Assembly: GCF_036195325.1 (NCBI RefSeq)
Contig: NZ_CP108101.1
Span: 7,254,001 to 7,318,000, forward strand
Source of the DNA: Streptomyces sp. NBC_00234
Lineage (GTDB): Bacteria > Actinomycetota > Actinomycetes > Streptomycetales > Streptomycetaceae
DNA length: 64,000 bases
Direction of reading: 5' to 3'
Part shown: one piece after another, positions 34,619-42,534 of the stretch
How the letters are laid out: each line of letters opens with the position of its first letter
How positions within the stretch are numbered: the stretch's first letter is position 1
The notes under the pieces: model-generated
The model's database searches: none
Seen by the model: only the letters and a program-made list of their open reading frames with translations
Told to the model about the DNA's origin: nothing
Program-made: the position numbers and the translations under genes

Positions 34619-34890
34619 CGCGGAGGACCTATCGATGGGCCCGGCCACCCGCGCGCGGCGGGCGCCGGGGGAGAGTGGGTGGGGTCGCGGGGTCGCCCAC
34701 GCCCTGGGGTTACGTGGCCGTCCCGGTACCCGCAGTGCGGCTGCGGGTACCGGCGCCGGCGAAGACCGCTGTGAACCGGCGGCCGACGACCGCGAAGCGA
34801 GGGCACGGCAGCCCACTGGGAGAGGCGGCACGTGCCCTCGCGGCCCGGGGACGGTCATGCCACTGACGTCCACGGCTTTGAGCGGCCGAA
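34619..34890 (-). promoter_or_regulatory. Structured 5' leader of kdpB2
   Basis: A minus-strand -10 (TAGATT, near 34900) would give a leader of about 270 nt. It contains two strong hairpins: a perfect 13-bp stem (34723-34735 with 34741-34753, 5-base loop) and a perfect 11-bp stem (34797-34807 with 34831-34841). I could not match it to a known riboswitch class, including the c-di-AMP ydaO type. Confidence 0.45.
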
Positions 34891-34937
34891 CGAAATCTAG
34901 GGGCACTCCGGACGCCCGACGTCCACCGGTCGCCGGA

Positions 34938-34955
34938 TTTGACGGACTTCTGACG
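34938..34955 (-). promoter_or_regulatory. CGTCA direct-repeat box 6
   Basis: On the minus strand CGTCAGA and CGTCAAA start 11 bp apart, about 40 bp before the candidate kdpB2 -10 and in its orientation. Confidence 0.55.
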
Positions 34956-34970
34956 GCTGCGCGGGGCCCC

Positions 34971-34988
34971 TGTCAAGAGGGCGTCAAG
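34971..34988 (+). promoter_or_regulatory. CGTCA direct-repeat box 7
   Basis: TGTCAAG and CGTCAAG start 11 bp apart, in the kdpB2/kdpF2 divergent region, plus-strand orientation. Confidence 0.5.
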
Positions 34989-35002
34989 TCGGCCTGGAAG
35001 CA

Positions 35003-35020
35003 CGTCAGTACGGCGTCAAG
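35003..35020 (+). promoter_or_regulatory. CGTCA direct-repeat box 8
   Basis: CGTCAGT and CGTCAAG start 11 bp apart, 21 bp (about two helical turns) after the last half-site of box 7. Confidence 0.5.
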
Positions 35021-35257
35021 GTGCGTCGTCCCCGGCCGGAACGAATCGCAGACTGAACGCTGCGGGGTACGGACGACCGTCCGTGGCGTGACGCTGGAGG
35101 ACGAGTGACCATCACCGCCGAAAGCAGGCCCAGTCCGGAGGCGGGGCCCGGAAGGGCGCAGTCACCTCACAGTCGGTCGACCCGCACGAGGGCCGTCCGG
35201 GTCCGCGGCCACGAGGGGGCCGCGGCCGGGCGGACCTCCCCGTACCCGGGCCAGTAG

Positions 35258-35540
35258 CGACGCCTTAGGGCGCGCTACTGGGCGACCCTGCCCGCCAGAC
35301 TTCGTCTGCTGCGCGAGGCCACCCTCCTGACCGCCGCCGCCTGCACCGCACTGCTTCTGGGCGGCCGGCCCGCCGCATCCGGTACTTGGGACGCCGTCGC
35401 CGACCGCCACGTCCCGCGCAGGGTGAGCGCCGCAGGCATCGCTCTCGCCCGGGACGACATGGACGCCCAGGCCGCCAACTCCCTGCTGGAGAACGGAGAC
35501 GCGGGCGAGCACCGCCCTGAGCGTCCCGTACTCGGAAGGG
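35258..35540 (+). pseudogene. Membrane-protein fragment
   Basis: An open stretch with YWATLPARLRLLREATLL, then TAAACTALLLGG and ARDDMDAQAANSLLENGD. This resembles the start of a Streptomyces membrane protein with one helix and a 'NDMDAQVANVLL' helix outside. It has no start codon or ribosome site, and similarity stops after about 85 codons. Decayed remnant between the two satellite Kdp units. Confidence 0.5.
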
Positions 35541-35577
35541 CCCGGGCTACGGGGCTCGCACGGGTTCGCCCCCGGCC

Positions 35578-35606
35578 CGTAGGGAGTCCGTCAAGGCGTC
35601 GTCAGC
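35578..35606 (+). promoter_or_regulatory. CGTCA direct-repeat box 9 (three half-sites)
   Basis: CGTAGGG, CGTCAAG and CGTCAGC follow each other at 11-bp steps, 118 bp upstream of kdpF2 and in its orientation. Confidence 0.6.
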
Positions 35607-35723
35607 ATCTGCGGGGGTCGCGCCAGAGTGCCGTAAAGGTGACTGTGCAGGTGGCAGGGTCCAGGCTTCTGTATGCGGTGTGACTGATGCAACAGGCTGT
35701 ACAGCAAAAGGAGTTGATCGCTG

Positions 35724-35813
35724 ATGAGCGTGGAGAACGTAGTGGGCCTCTTTGTCGCCTTCTGTCTTGTCGGCTACCTGGTGGCCGCACTGATCAACCC
35801 GGAGAAGTTCTGA
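35724..35813 (+). CDS. kdpF2: KdpF-like peptide, satellite copy
   Basis: 29 aa from ATG 35724 with AAAAGGAG 10 bp upstream. One transmembrane helix and the KdpF ending INPEKF; it starts MSVENVVGLFVAF, closely similar to kdpF of the main operon. KdpF stabilises the KdpABC complex. Here it precedes a KdpD homologue instead of kdpA, and its last codons (CCGGAGAAG) appear to supply the ribosome site for that gene. Confidence 0.88.
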   Translation: MSVENVVGLFVAFCLVGYLVAALINPEKF

Positions 35814-38350
35814 TTCCCCGCCCGCGGCCGGGAAGACTCAAGGTCTTCGTCGGCGGCGCGCCCGGCGTCGGCAAGACCTACCGGATGCTCGACGAGGGCC
35901 GACGCAGGGCCGCCCGAGGCACCGATGTGGTGGCCGGACCTGTGGAGTGCCACGGCCGCGCACAGACGGAGGCGAAGCTCGTCGGCCTGGAGACGCTGGA
36001 TCAGTCCCTGGACGACGAGACTCCGGCGCCCCTGGCCGACGGGCTGGAGACCCACGACCGGTCCCTGGTCGGCGCGGTGCTGCGGCGCCGTCCCGAGCTG
36101 GTCCTCGTCGACGATCTGGCGCACTCCAACGCGCCGGGACGGGGCAACGCCAAGCGCTGGCAGGACGTGGAGGAGCTGCTGGCGGCGGGCATCGACGTCA
36201 TCACCACCGTCGGCATCCAACAGCTGGAGTCCCTGAGTGACGTCGTCGAGAAGATCACCGCGGTGCCGCGGGAGGAGACCGTCCCCGATGCCGTCGTACG
36301 CCGCGCAGACCAGATCGAGCTCGTGGACATGGAGCCGGAGGAGCTGCGCCGACGGATGGCGCACGGCAACATCTGTCCGCCGGAGGAGGTCGACGCCGCG
36401 CTCGCCAGCCGCTTCCGGACGGGCAGCCTCACCGCCCTGCGGGAACTCGCCCTGCTCTGGGTGGCCGACCGGGTCGACGAAGCCCTGCTCAAGTACCGCA
36501 CCGAACAGGGCATCGCGGGGGTGTGGGAGACCCGCGAGCGGGTCGTGGTTGCGCTCACCGGCGGACCGGAGGGCGAGACACTGATCCGGCGCGCGGCCCG
36601 GATCGCCGCCCGGTCCGCCCGGGGGAGGCTCCTGGCGGTGCACGTGGTGCGCAGCGACGGCCTGACGACTGGGGCGTCGTCCGCCGCCCTGGGCCGTCAG
36701 CGTCGGCTCGTCGAGAGTCTGGACGGCAGCTATCACACGGTAGTCGGCGACGACGTCGCCACCGCGCTCGTGGAGTTCGCCCGGGCCGAGAACGCCACCC
36801 AGCTGGTCCTCGGGACCAGCCGCCGAGGCCGCCTGGAACGCTTCCTCACGCGGGGCATCGGTGAGACGACCGTCGGGCTCTCCTCGGACATCGACGTCCA
36901 CATGGTCACGCACGAGCGGGCGGGACACGGCCGTCTGCTGCCCTCCCGCGGCCGTACGCTGCCGACTTCGCGGCTCGTCGCCGGTCCGGTGGCGGGGCTG
37001 CTTCTTCCTCTGCTGCTGACGTTCCTGCTCGACCGCACCCGGGGCACCTTCAACCTGACCAGCGAGGCACTGCTGTTCCTGGTGGCGGTGGTGGGCATCG
37101 CATGCATAGGAGGCGTCGTCTCCGCGCTCGTCTCGGCGGTGACGGCTTCCCTGCTGCTCAACTACTGGTTCATACCACCCATCGGGGGGTTCACCTTCGA
37201 CGATGCCGACAACATGCTCGCGCTCGCGGTGTTCGTCGCGGTCGCGGTCGTGGTGGCCGCTGTCGTCGACCGTTCCCTGCGGTTGTCGAGACGTGCGGCA
37301 CGAGCCACCGCGGAGGCCGAGATACTGTCCTCGCTCGCCGGGTCGGTCGTGCGCGGTGAGCACAGTGTGCCGGACCTGCTCACCCGTACGCGTGAGACCT
37401 TCGGCGCCGCCTCCGCCGAACTCGCCGCACAGCCGCTGGAGGACCCGGCGGCCAGCCAGGTCGCCGTGGGCGACGACCTCTTTCTCGTGCTGCGCGGCCG
37501 GACCCTGCCCGCATCCGAACACCGTGTGCTCGCAGCCTTCGCCGCCCATTTTGCCGCGGCCGTCGAGCGGGCCCGACTGGTGGAGGCGGCGGCCGAGGTA
37601 GAACCGGTCAGGGCCGCCGACCGGATGCGGACCGCGCTCCTCGCGGCGGTCAGCCACGACCTGCGGACCCCGCTCGCCGCCGGCTGGGCTGCCGTGGGCT
37701 CACTGCGCAGCGTCGATGTGGAGTTCACGGCACAGGAGCGGGCCGAACTGCTCGCCACCGCCGACGAGTCCATGGCCCGCCTCAGCCGTCTCATCGACAA
37801 CCTGCTGGACATGAGCCGCCTCCAGGCGGGCGCCCTGACCCTGGACCTCCGGGCCATCACGCTGGAAGAAGCCCTGCCGGCGGCGTTCGACGCGCTGCCG
37901 CCGGAGGCGCCGCGGCCCGTGGTACGCCGCCTGGCCGAAACCCCGCCCGTCCTCGCGGATCCACCGCTCCTGGAGCGGGTGATCGCCAATCTGGTGGCCA
38001 ACGCCGTACGGCACGCGCCGCCCGGCCACCCGGTCCTGATCACCACAAGCGCCCTGGCCGGCCGCGTGGAACTGCGCGTCGTCGACCGGGGGCCCGGCCT
38101 GCCGCGGGCCGATCGTGAACGCGTCTTCGAGCCGTTTCAGCGCCTCGGCGACACCGACAACACCACTGGCGTCGGCCTGGGCCTGGCCCTGGCCCGCGGC
38201 CTGACCGAGGCCATGTCCGGCACGGTCACCCCCGAGGACACCCCTGGCGGCGGCCTGACCATGGTGCTTTCCCTTCCCTGTGCGGAGGAACCTGTGGCCG
38301 CGTGGCCGTCCCGGCGCCGTGATGCGCAGAACACACAAGATGATCCGTGA
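35810..38350 (+). CDS. kdpD2: KdpD-type sensor kinase, satellite copy
   Basis: About 846 aa. No ATG, GTG or well-placed TTG lies between kdpF2 and the Walker A motif; CTG 35810 overlaps the kdpF2 stop (CTGA) with GGAG 5 bp upstream, giving a length equal to kdpD1. Order: KdpD ATPase (GGAPGVGKTYRM; VLVDDLAHSNAPG), USP-like, four-helix DUF4118 (about 385-490), GAF-like, HisKA (SHDLRTPLAA, His616), ATPase (NLVANAVRHAPP; GVGLGLALARG). A complete histidine kinase/phosphatase. No response regulator adjoins, so it presumably signals to the KdpE 7 kb away. Confidence 0.88.
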   Translation: MIPRPRPGRLKVFVGGAPGVGKTYRMLDEGRRRAARGTDVVAGPVECHGRAQTEAKLVGLETLDQSLDDETPAPLADGLETHDRSLVGAVLRRRPELVLVDDLAHSNAPGRGNAKRWQDVEELLAAGIDVITTVGIQQLESLSDVVEKITAVPREETVPDAVVRRADQIELVDMEPEELRRRMAHGNICPPEEVDAALASRFRTGSLTALRELALLWVADRVDEALLKYRTEQGIAGVWETRERVVVALTGGPEGETLIRRAARIAARSARGRLLAVHVVRSDGLTTGASSAALGRQRRLVESLDGSYHTVVGDDVATALVEFARAENATQLVLGTSRRGRLERFLTRGIGETTVGLSSDIDVHMVTHERAGHGRLLPSRGRTLPTSRLVAGPVAGLLLPLLLTFLLDRTRGTFNLTSEALLFLVAVVGIACIGGVVSALVSAVTASLLLNYWFIPPIGGFTFDDADNMLALAVFVAVAVVVAAVVDRSLRLSRRAARATAEAEILSSLAGSVVRGEHSVPDLLTRTRETFGAASAELAAQPLEDPAASQVAVGDDLFLVLRGRTLPASEHRVLAAFAAHFAAAVERARLVEAAAEVEPVRAADRMRTALLAAVSHDLRTPLAAGWAAVGSLRSVDVEFTAQERAELLATADESMARLSRLIDNLLDMSRLQAGALTLDLRAITLEEALPAAFDALPPEAPRPVVRRLAETPPVLADPPLLERVIANLVANAVRHAPPGHPVLITTSALAGRVELRVVDRGPGLPRADRERVFEPFQRLGDTDNTTGVGLGLALARGLTEAMSGTVTPEDTPGGGLTMVLSLPCAEEPVAAWPSRRRDAQNTQDDP

Positions 38351-38366
38351 AGGCCCATGAGGGTCT

Positions 38367-38418
<52 letters not shown>

Positions 38419-38602
38419 GATGTGAGCGGATACCCCCTGCGTGACCGCCCTTCCTCGTCACCGCACTCGTCCTCGTACCGAGCACGCCGTCCCTCCGGGC
38501 CCGGAGCCTTCCGGCGCCTTCCCGAGGTCCCATACGGAACTCTGACGCCGAACTTGAGTACGAGCGGGACCCGGCGCCCGGCGGTTGGCAATCTAGACGG
38601 TT

Positions 38603-40540
38603 GTGACCTCAACCATCCATCTGCGCATGCCACTTGGTCAACGCTCCCAGCACATGGTGATCTGCGGCGACGACGGCCTCGCCCGTCGCCTCGCCATCGA
38701 ACTCGACGCCGTGTGCGGTGAAGCCGTCACCGTCGTCCTGCCCTCGCGGCGTGACGAGCACGGAGCGGAGATCGCCGCCCTGCACCGTGACCCGCGCTCA
38801 CCGGTCGAGCTGCTGGTGGCGTCCCGGCCCGACGAGCACACCCTGAGGGCGGCGGGGATCGAGCGGGCCGCCGCCCTCGCGCTCACCTACGCAGACGACC
38901 AGGTCAACATGACGGCCGCACTGCTCGCGCGAAGCCTCAATCCGTCCGTACGCCTGGTCATCCGGATGTACCGGCGCGAGCGCGGACGCCATCTGGAACG
39001 GCTCCTGGACCGTGCCGCGCAGGTGCGGGAGGAGCCGGACGCCTCGACCACCGTGCTGTCCGACAGCGACACGGCGGTGCCGGAACTCGTGTCGGCTGCC
39101 GCCGTCGGCCGAGGGCCCACGCTCCAGGTCGAGGGGAAGGTGTTCCGCGGCGTCGTACGCCCGGCGGGAACCGCGCCCCGCTCGGCCGACCTCGCGACCC
39201 TCGCCGTGCTCTCGGGCGCACACCAGGACGACCCTGCGAGCGAAGACAGCGCGGAGACGCCCGGTGGCGACGGTACTCAGCTGCTGCCGGACACCCGTAC
39301 CGCGGACCGCCGTCAGTTCACGCACGGCCGTCTCATGCTGGAAGAGGTCACCCGGCACCAGGCCCCGCAGATGCCTGACGACCGGCACGGTTATCGGGGC
39401 TGGCTGCGGGCCAGGATCGCGCATCTGCCCTGGAAGGTCTTCCTCGCCCGCGAGGTCCTGGCGGTATTCGGGGCCCTCGCCGTGATCGTCGTCGCGCTTG
39501 CCATGGCCACGTGGCTGGTCGAGGACGGGCCGTTGTGGAAGTCCGTCTACCTGCCGCTCCTGGACATCTTCACGATGGGAGATCCGGCGACGGGGGAAAG
39601 CGAGTCCCCGGCCCGTCGGATCCTCCAGCTCATCGCGGGCTTCGTCGGCCTCGCCGTGCTGCCGCTGGTGGTCGCGGCCACCATGAACGCGAGCGAGGCG
39701 TTCCGCGCCGCATCCGCCAACCATCCGCCGTCGGAGGAGCTGACCGGCCACATCGTGGTCGTCGGTCTCGGGAAGATCGGCACACGGGTCCTGGCGCAGC
39801 TGCGCACCACCGACCATCCGGTCGTCGTCATCGAACGCGACCCGCACGCCCGAGGCGTCGCCACGGCCCGGGAGCTCGGCGTCCCGCTGCTGCTCGAGGA
39901 CGCCGCGGCGCGCGGAGTGCTGGATCTGGCGAGGATCCGGCAGAGCAGGTCGCTTCTGGTGCTCACCGGCGGGGACGGGGAGAACCTGGACATCGTGATG
40001 GCCGCCCGGGAGATCAATCCCGGGATCCGGGTGGTGATGCGTCTGTACGACGACGACTTCGCCGCCACCGTCTCGGCGACGATGAGGGCTTCGTACCCGG
40101 GCGCCCTCACCCGTAGCCGCAGCGTTTCCGCCCTCGCCGCACCGTCCTTCGCCGCAGCGATGATGGGGCGCCACGTGCTCGGAGTGATGCCCGTCGAGCG
40201 TGGATCGCTGCTGTTCACCGTCGTTGACGTGGCGGGCCACCCGGAGCTGGAGGGGCGCTCGGTCCACGAGGCGTTCCGGGCACACGAATGGCGTGTTCTG
40301 GCGGTTGGCCAGGCCGCCTCGTGCCCACCATCGCCCTATGCCGACGCTTCTGCGACGGACACGCTCGCCGGGTTCCGGCCTGGCCGCCTTCCGGGCTTCG
40401 ACTGGCGCCCGCCGCACGGACGTGTGCTGCGGGCCGGGGACCGGGTGGTGCTGGCCACGACGCGGCGGGGACTCGACTTCCTGATGACGGGCGTGCAACC
40501 GCACCCACCGGGACGCAGAGGCGAACGGGCCGGAGAGTGA
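38603..40540 (+). CDS. TrkA-type NAD-binding membrane protein (RCK channel-like)
   Basis: 645 aa from GTG 38603. Layout: a first TrkA-N/RCK domain (HMVICGDDGLARRLAIELD), two membrane segments (VLAVFGALAVIVVALAMATWL; LIAGFVGLAVLPLVVAATM), then a second TrkA-N domain (HIVVVGLGKIGTRVLAQL with the GxGxxG cofactor loop) and a C-terminal RCK_C-like part. The segment between the helices reads DIFTMGDP where a potassium channel has TVGYGD, so it is not a standard pore. Resembles CASTOR/POLLUX-like or orphan RCK proteins. Follows kdpD2 by 250 bp. Confidence 0.8.
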   Translation: MTSTIHLRMPLGQRSQHMVICGDDGLARRLAIELDAVCGEAVTVVLPSRRDEHGAEIAALHRDPRSPVELLVASRPDEHTLRAAGIERAAALALTYADDQVNMTAALLARSLNPSVRLVIRMYRRERGRHLERLLDRAAQVREEPDASTTVLSDSDTAVPELVSAAAVGRGPTLQVEGKVFRGVVRPAGTAPRSADLATLAVLSGAHQDDPASEDSAETPGGDGTQLLPDTRTADRRQFTHGRLMLEEVTRHQAPQMPDDRHGYRGWLRARIAHLPWKVFLAREVLAVFGALAVIVVALAMATWLVEDGPLWKSVYLPLLDIFTMGDPATGESESPARRILQLIAGFVGLAVLPLVVAATMNASEAFRAASANHPPSEELTGHIVVVGLGKIGTRVLAQLRTTDHPVVVIERDPHARGVATARELGVPLLLEDAAARGVLDLARIRQSRSLLVLTGGDGENLDIVMAAREINPGIRVVMRLYDDDFAATVSATMRASYPGALTRSRSVSALAAPSFAAAMMGRHVLGVMPVERGSLLFTVVDVAGHPELEGRSVHEAFRAHEWRVLAVGQAASCPPSPYADASATDTLAGFRPGRLPGFDWRPPHGRVLRAGDRVVLATTRRGLDFLMTGVQPHPPGRRGERAGE

Positions 40541-40568
40541 CCTTGTTCCGCGCCGTGGCGGGAAAGGC

Positions 40569-40586
40569 CGTAGGGGAAGCGTCAAG
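40569..40586 (+). promoter_or_regulatory. CGTCA direct-repeat box 10
   Basis: CGTAGGG and CGTCAAG start 11 bp apart, 106 bp upstream of the kdp operon's first start. Matches box 9 closely, including the CGTAGGG variant. Confidence 0.6.
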
Positions 40587-40691
40587 AGCGCCCCGTGATT
40601 CGTATGGGACCCGTTAACGGGAGCTGCGGCCCGCCTGAGAAGCGGTTTCCTCGGGATGTCCGAGAATCCGTTCTTCATTCAGGAGCTCACG

Positions 40692-40775
40692 ATGGCCGAC
40701 ATGGCCTTCGTCGTCACCACGGTCGCGGTCTTCGCACTGGTGGCATTCATCGCCAGAGGGGTGGCGAAGCTGTGA
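40692..40775 (+). CDS. One-helix peptide leading the kdp operon (27 aa)
   Basis: ATG 40692 with AGGAG 6 bp upstream. The product is one transmembrane helix (MAFVVTTVAVFALVAFIA) with a short basic tail, ending in a GTGA overlap with kdpF. It is not KdpF itself, which follows. Strong ribosome site and overlap support expression. Possibly an extra small subunit or regulator of the pump; I know no named family. Confidence 0.65.
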   Translation: MADMAFVVTTVAVFALVAFIARGVAKL

Positions 40776-40861
40776 CTGCCGAGAACGTCGTCGGCCTCGT
40801 CGTGGCCGCCGTCCTGCTGGGCTACCTCGTGCTGGCCCTCATCAAGCCGGAGAGGTTCTGA
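40772..40861 (+). CDS. kdpF: KdpF
   Basis: 29 aa from GTG 40772, overlapping the stop of the 27-aa peptide. Single helix (NVVGLVVAAVLLGYLVLALI) ending KPERF, the KdpF signature. Stabilises the KdpABC potassium pump in the membrane. Its last codons (CCGGAGAGG) serve as the ribosome site for kdpA 8 bp downstream. Confidence 0.9.
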   Translation: MTAENVVGLVVAAVLLGYLVLALIKPERF

Positions 40862-40869
40862 GTACGGAT

Positions 40870-42534
40870 ATGAGTCCTGTCCTCTCCGGATTGCTCCAGC
40901 TGCTCGCCCTGATCGCCGCGCTGGGCCTCGTGTACCGCCCGCTCGGCGACTACATGGCCCGCACCTACTCCTCCGACAAGCACCTGCGCGTCGAGAAGTG
41001 GATCTACAAGGCCATCGGGGCCGACCCCGCCTCCGAGATGCGCTGGCCCGCCTATCTGCGCGGTGTCCTCGCCTTCTCGGCGGTGAGCGTCCTCTTCCTC
41101 TACCTGATGCAGCGCGTGCAGGGCTCCCTGCCCGGCTCGCTCGGCTTCTCCTCGATCGACCCGGACCAGGCGTTCAACACCGCCGCCTCGTTCGTCGCGA
41201 ACACCAACTGGCAGTCCTACTACGGCGAGCAGGCCATGGGCCACGTCGTACAGACCGGCGGCCTCGCGGTGCAGAACTTCGTGTCCGCCGCCGTGGGCAT
41301 GGCGGTCGCGGTCGCTCTCGTACGGGGCTTCGCCCGCGCCCGCACCGGTGAGCTGGGCAACTTCTGGTCCGACCTGGTGCGCGGCACCGTCCGCATCCTG
41401 CTCCCGATCTCCGTGATCGGCGCGATCGTGCTGGTGGCGTGCGGCGCGATCCAGAACTTCGCCGGGATCCACGAGGTCGGCCAGTTCACGGGCGGCACCC
41501 AGCAGTGGAACGGCGGCGCGGTCGCCTCGCAGGAGGCCATCAAGGAGCTCGGCACGAACGGTGGCGGCTACTTCAACGCCAACTCCGCCCACCCCTTCGA
41601 GAACCCCACCCCCCTCTCGAACCTCTTCGAGATCTTCCTGATCCTCGTCATCCCGTTCGCGCTGACCCGCACCTTCGGGCGCATGGTCGGAAGCGTCAGG
41701 CAGGGGTACGCGATCCTCGCGGCGATGGCCACGATCTGGATCGGCTTCAGTCTCCTGATGCTGTGGACCGAGTCCGCGCACAACGGACCGGCCTTCGACC
41801 TCGCGGGCGGCGCGATGGAGGGCAAGGAGACCCGCTTCGGGATCGCCGGCTCGTCGATCTTCGCGGTGGCCACCACCCTGACGTCCACCGGTGCGGTGAA
41901 CTCCTTCCACTCCTCGTACACCGGCCTCGGCGGCGGCATCACGATGCTGGGCATGCAGCTCGGCGAGATCGCCCCCGGCGGGGTCGGTTCCGGCCTCTAC
42001 GGCATGCTGATCATGGCGGTCATCGCGGTGTTCATCGCCGGTCTGATGGTCGGCAGGACCCCCGAGTACCTCGGCAAGAAGATCGGCACGCGGCAGATCA
42101 AGTTCGCCGCCTGCTACATCCTCGTCACCCCGGCGCTGGTCCTCTGCTTCACCGCCGCGGCGATGGCCCTGGACACCCCGTCCCACTCGATGACCAACTC
42201 CGGTGCGCACGGCTTCTCCGAGATCCTGTACGCGTACACCTCGGGCGCCAACAACAACGGCTCGGCCTTCGCCGGTCTGAACGCCGACACCCAGTGGTTC
42301 AACAGCACGATCGGCATCGCGATGCTGTTGGGCCGCTTCCTGCCCATGGTGTTCGTCCTCGCCCTGGCCGGCTCGCTGGCCGAGCAGACCCCGGTCCCCG
42401 AGACGGCGGGCACGCTGCGCACGCAGAAGCCGCTGTTCACGGGCCTCCTGGTCGGCACGATCCTGATCGTCGCCGGTCTGACCTACTTCCCGGCGCTCGC
42501 GCTGGGACCGCTCGCCGAAGGGCTCGCGTCATGA
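40870..42534 (+). CDS. kdpA: KdpA, potassium-binding channel-like subunit
   Basis: 554 aa with about ten helices. The four selectivity-loop repeats are visible: TNTNWQSYYGE, GTNGGGYFNANSAHPFENPT, TSTGAVNSFHSSYTGLGGG and ANNNGSAFAGL. KdpA binds potassium from outside and passes it to KdpB. Length and order are standard. Its stop overlaps the kdpB start (ATGA). Confidence 0.97.
   Translation: MSPVLSGLLQLLALIAALGLVYRPLGDYMARTYSSDKHLRVEKWIYKAIGADPASEMRWPAYLRGVLAFSAVSVLFLYLMQRVQGSLPGSLGFSSIDPDQAFNTAASFVANTNWQSYYGEQAMGHVVQTGGLAVQNFVSAAVGMAVAVALVRGFARARTGELGNFWSDLVRGTVRILLPISVIGAIVLVACGAIQNFAGIHEVGQFTGGTQQWNGGAVASQEAIKELGTNGGGYFNANSAHPFENPTPLSNLFEIFLILVIPFALTRTFGRMVGSVRQGYAILAAMATIWIGFSLLMLWTESAHNGPAFDLAGGAMEGKETRFGIAGSSIFAVATTLTSTGAVNSFHSSYTGLGGGITMLGMQLGEIAPGGVGSGLYGMLIMAVIAVFIAGLMVGRTPEYLGKKIGTRQIKFAACYILVTPALVLCFTAAAMALDTPSHSMTNSGAHGFSEILYAYTSGANNNGSAFAGLNADTQWFNSTIGIAMLLGRFLPMVFVLALAGSLAEQTPVPETAGTLRTQKPLFTGLLVGTILIVAGLTYFPALALGPLAEGLAS

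Noticed and set aside
34618..34890. c-di-AMP (ydaO) riboswitch before kdpB2
   Set aside because: The conserved ydaO core motifs I know (GGGGAACC / GGGGUGAA type) are not present; listed only as an unclassified leader.
34619..34906. N-terminal extension of KdpB2
   Set aside because: In frame, but Arg/Pro-rich, without similarity to KdpB, and overlapping the structured leader.
35774..37657. 627-aa minus-strand open frame
   Set aside because: Antisense of kdpD2, no ribosome site or family motif.
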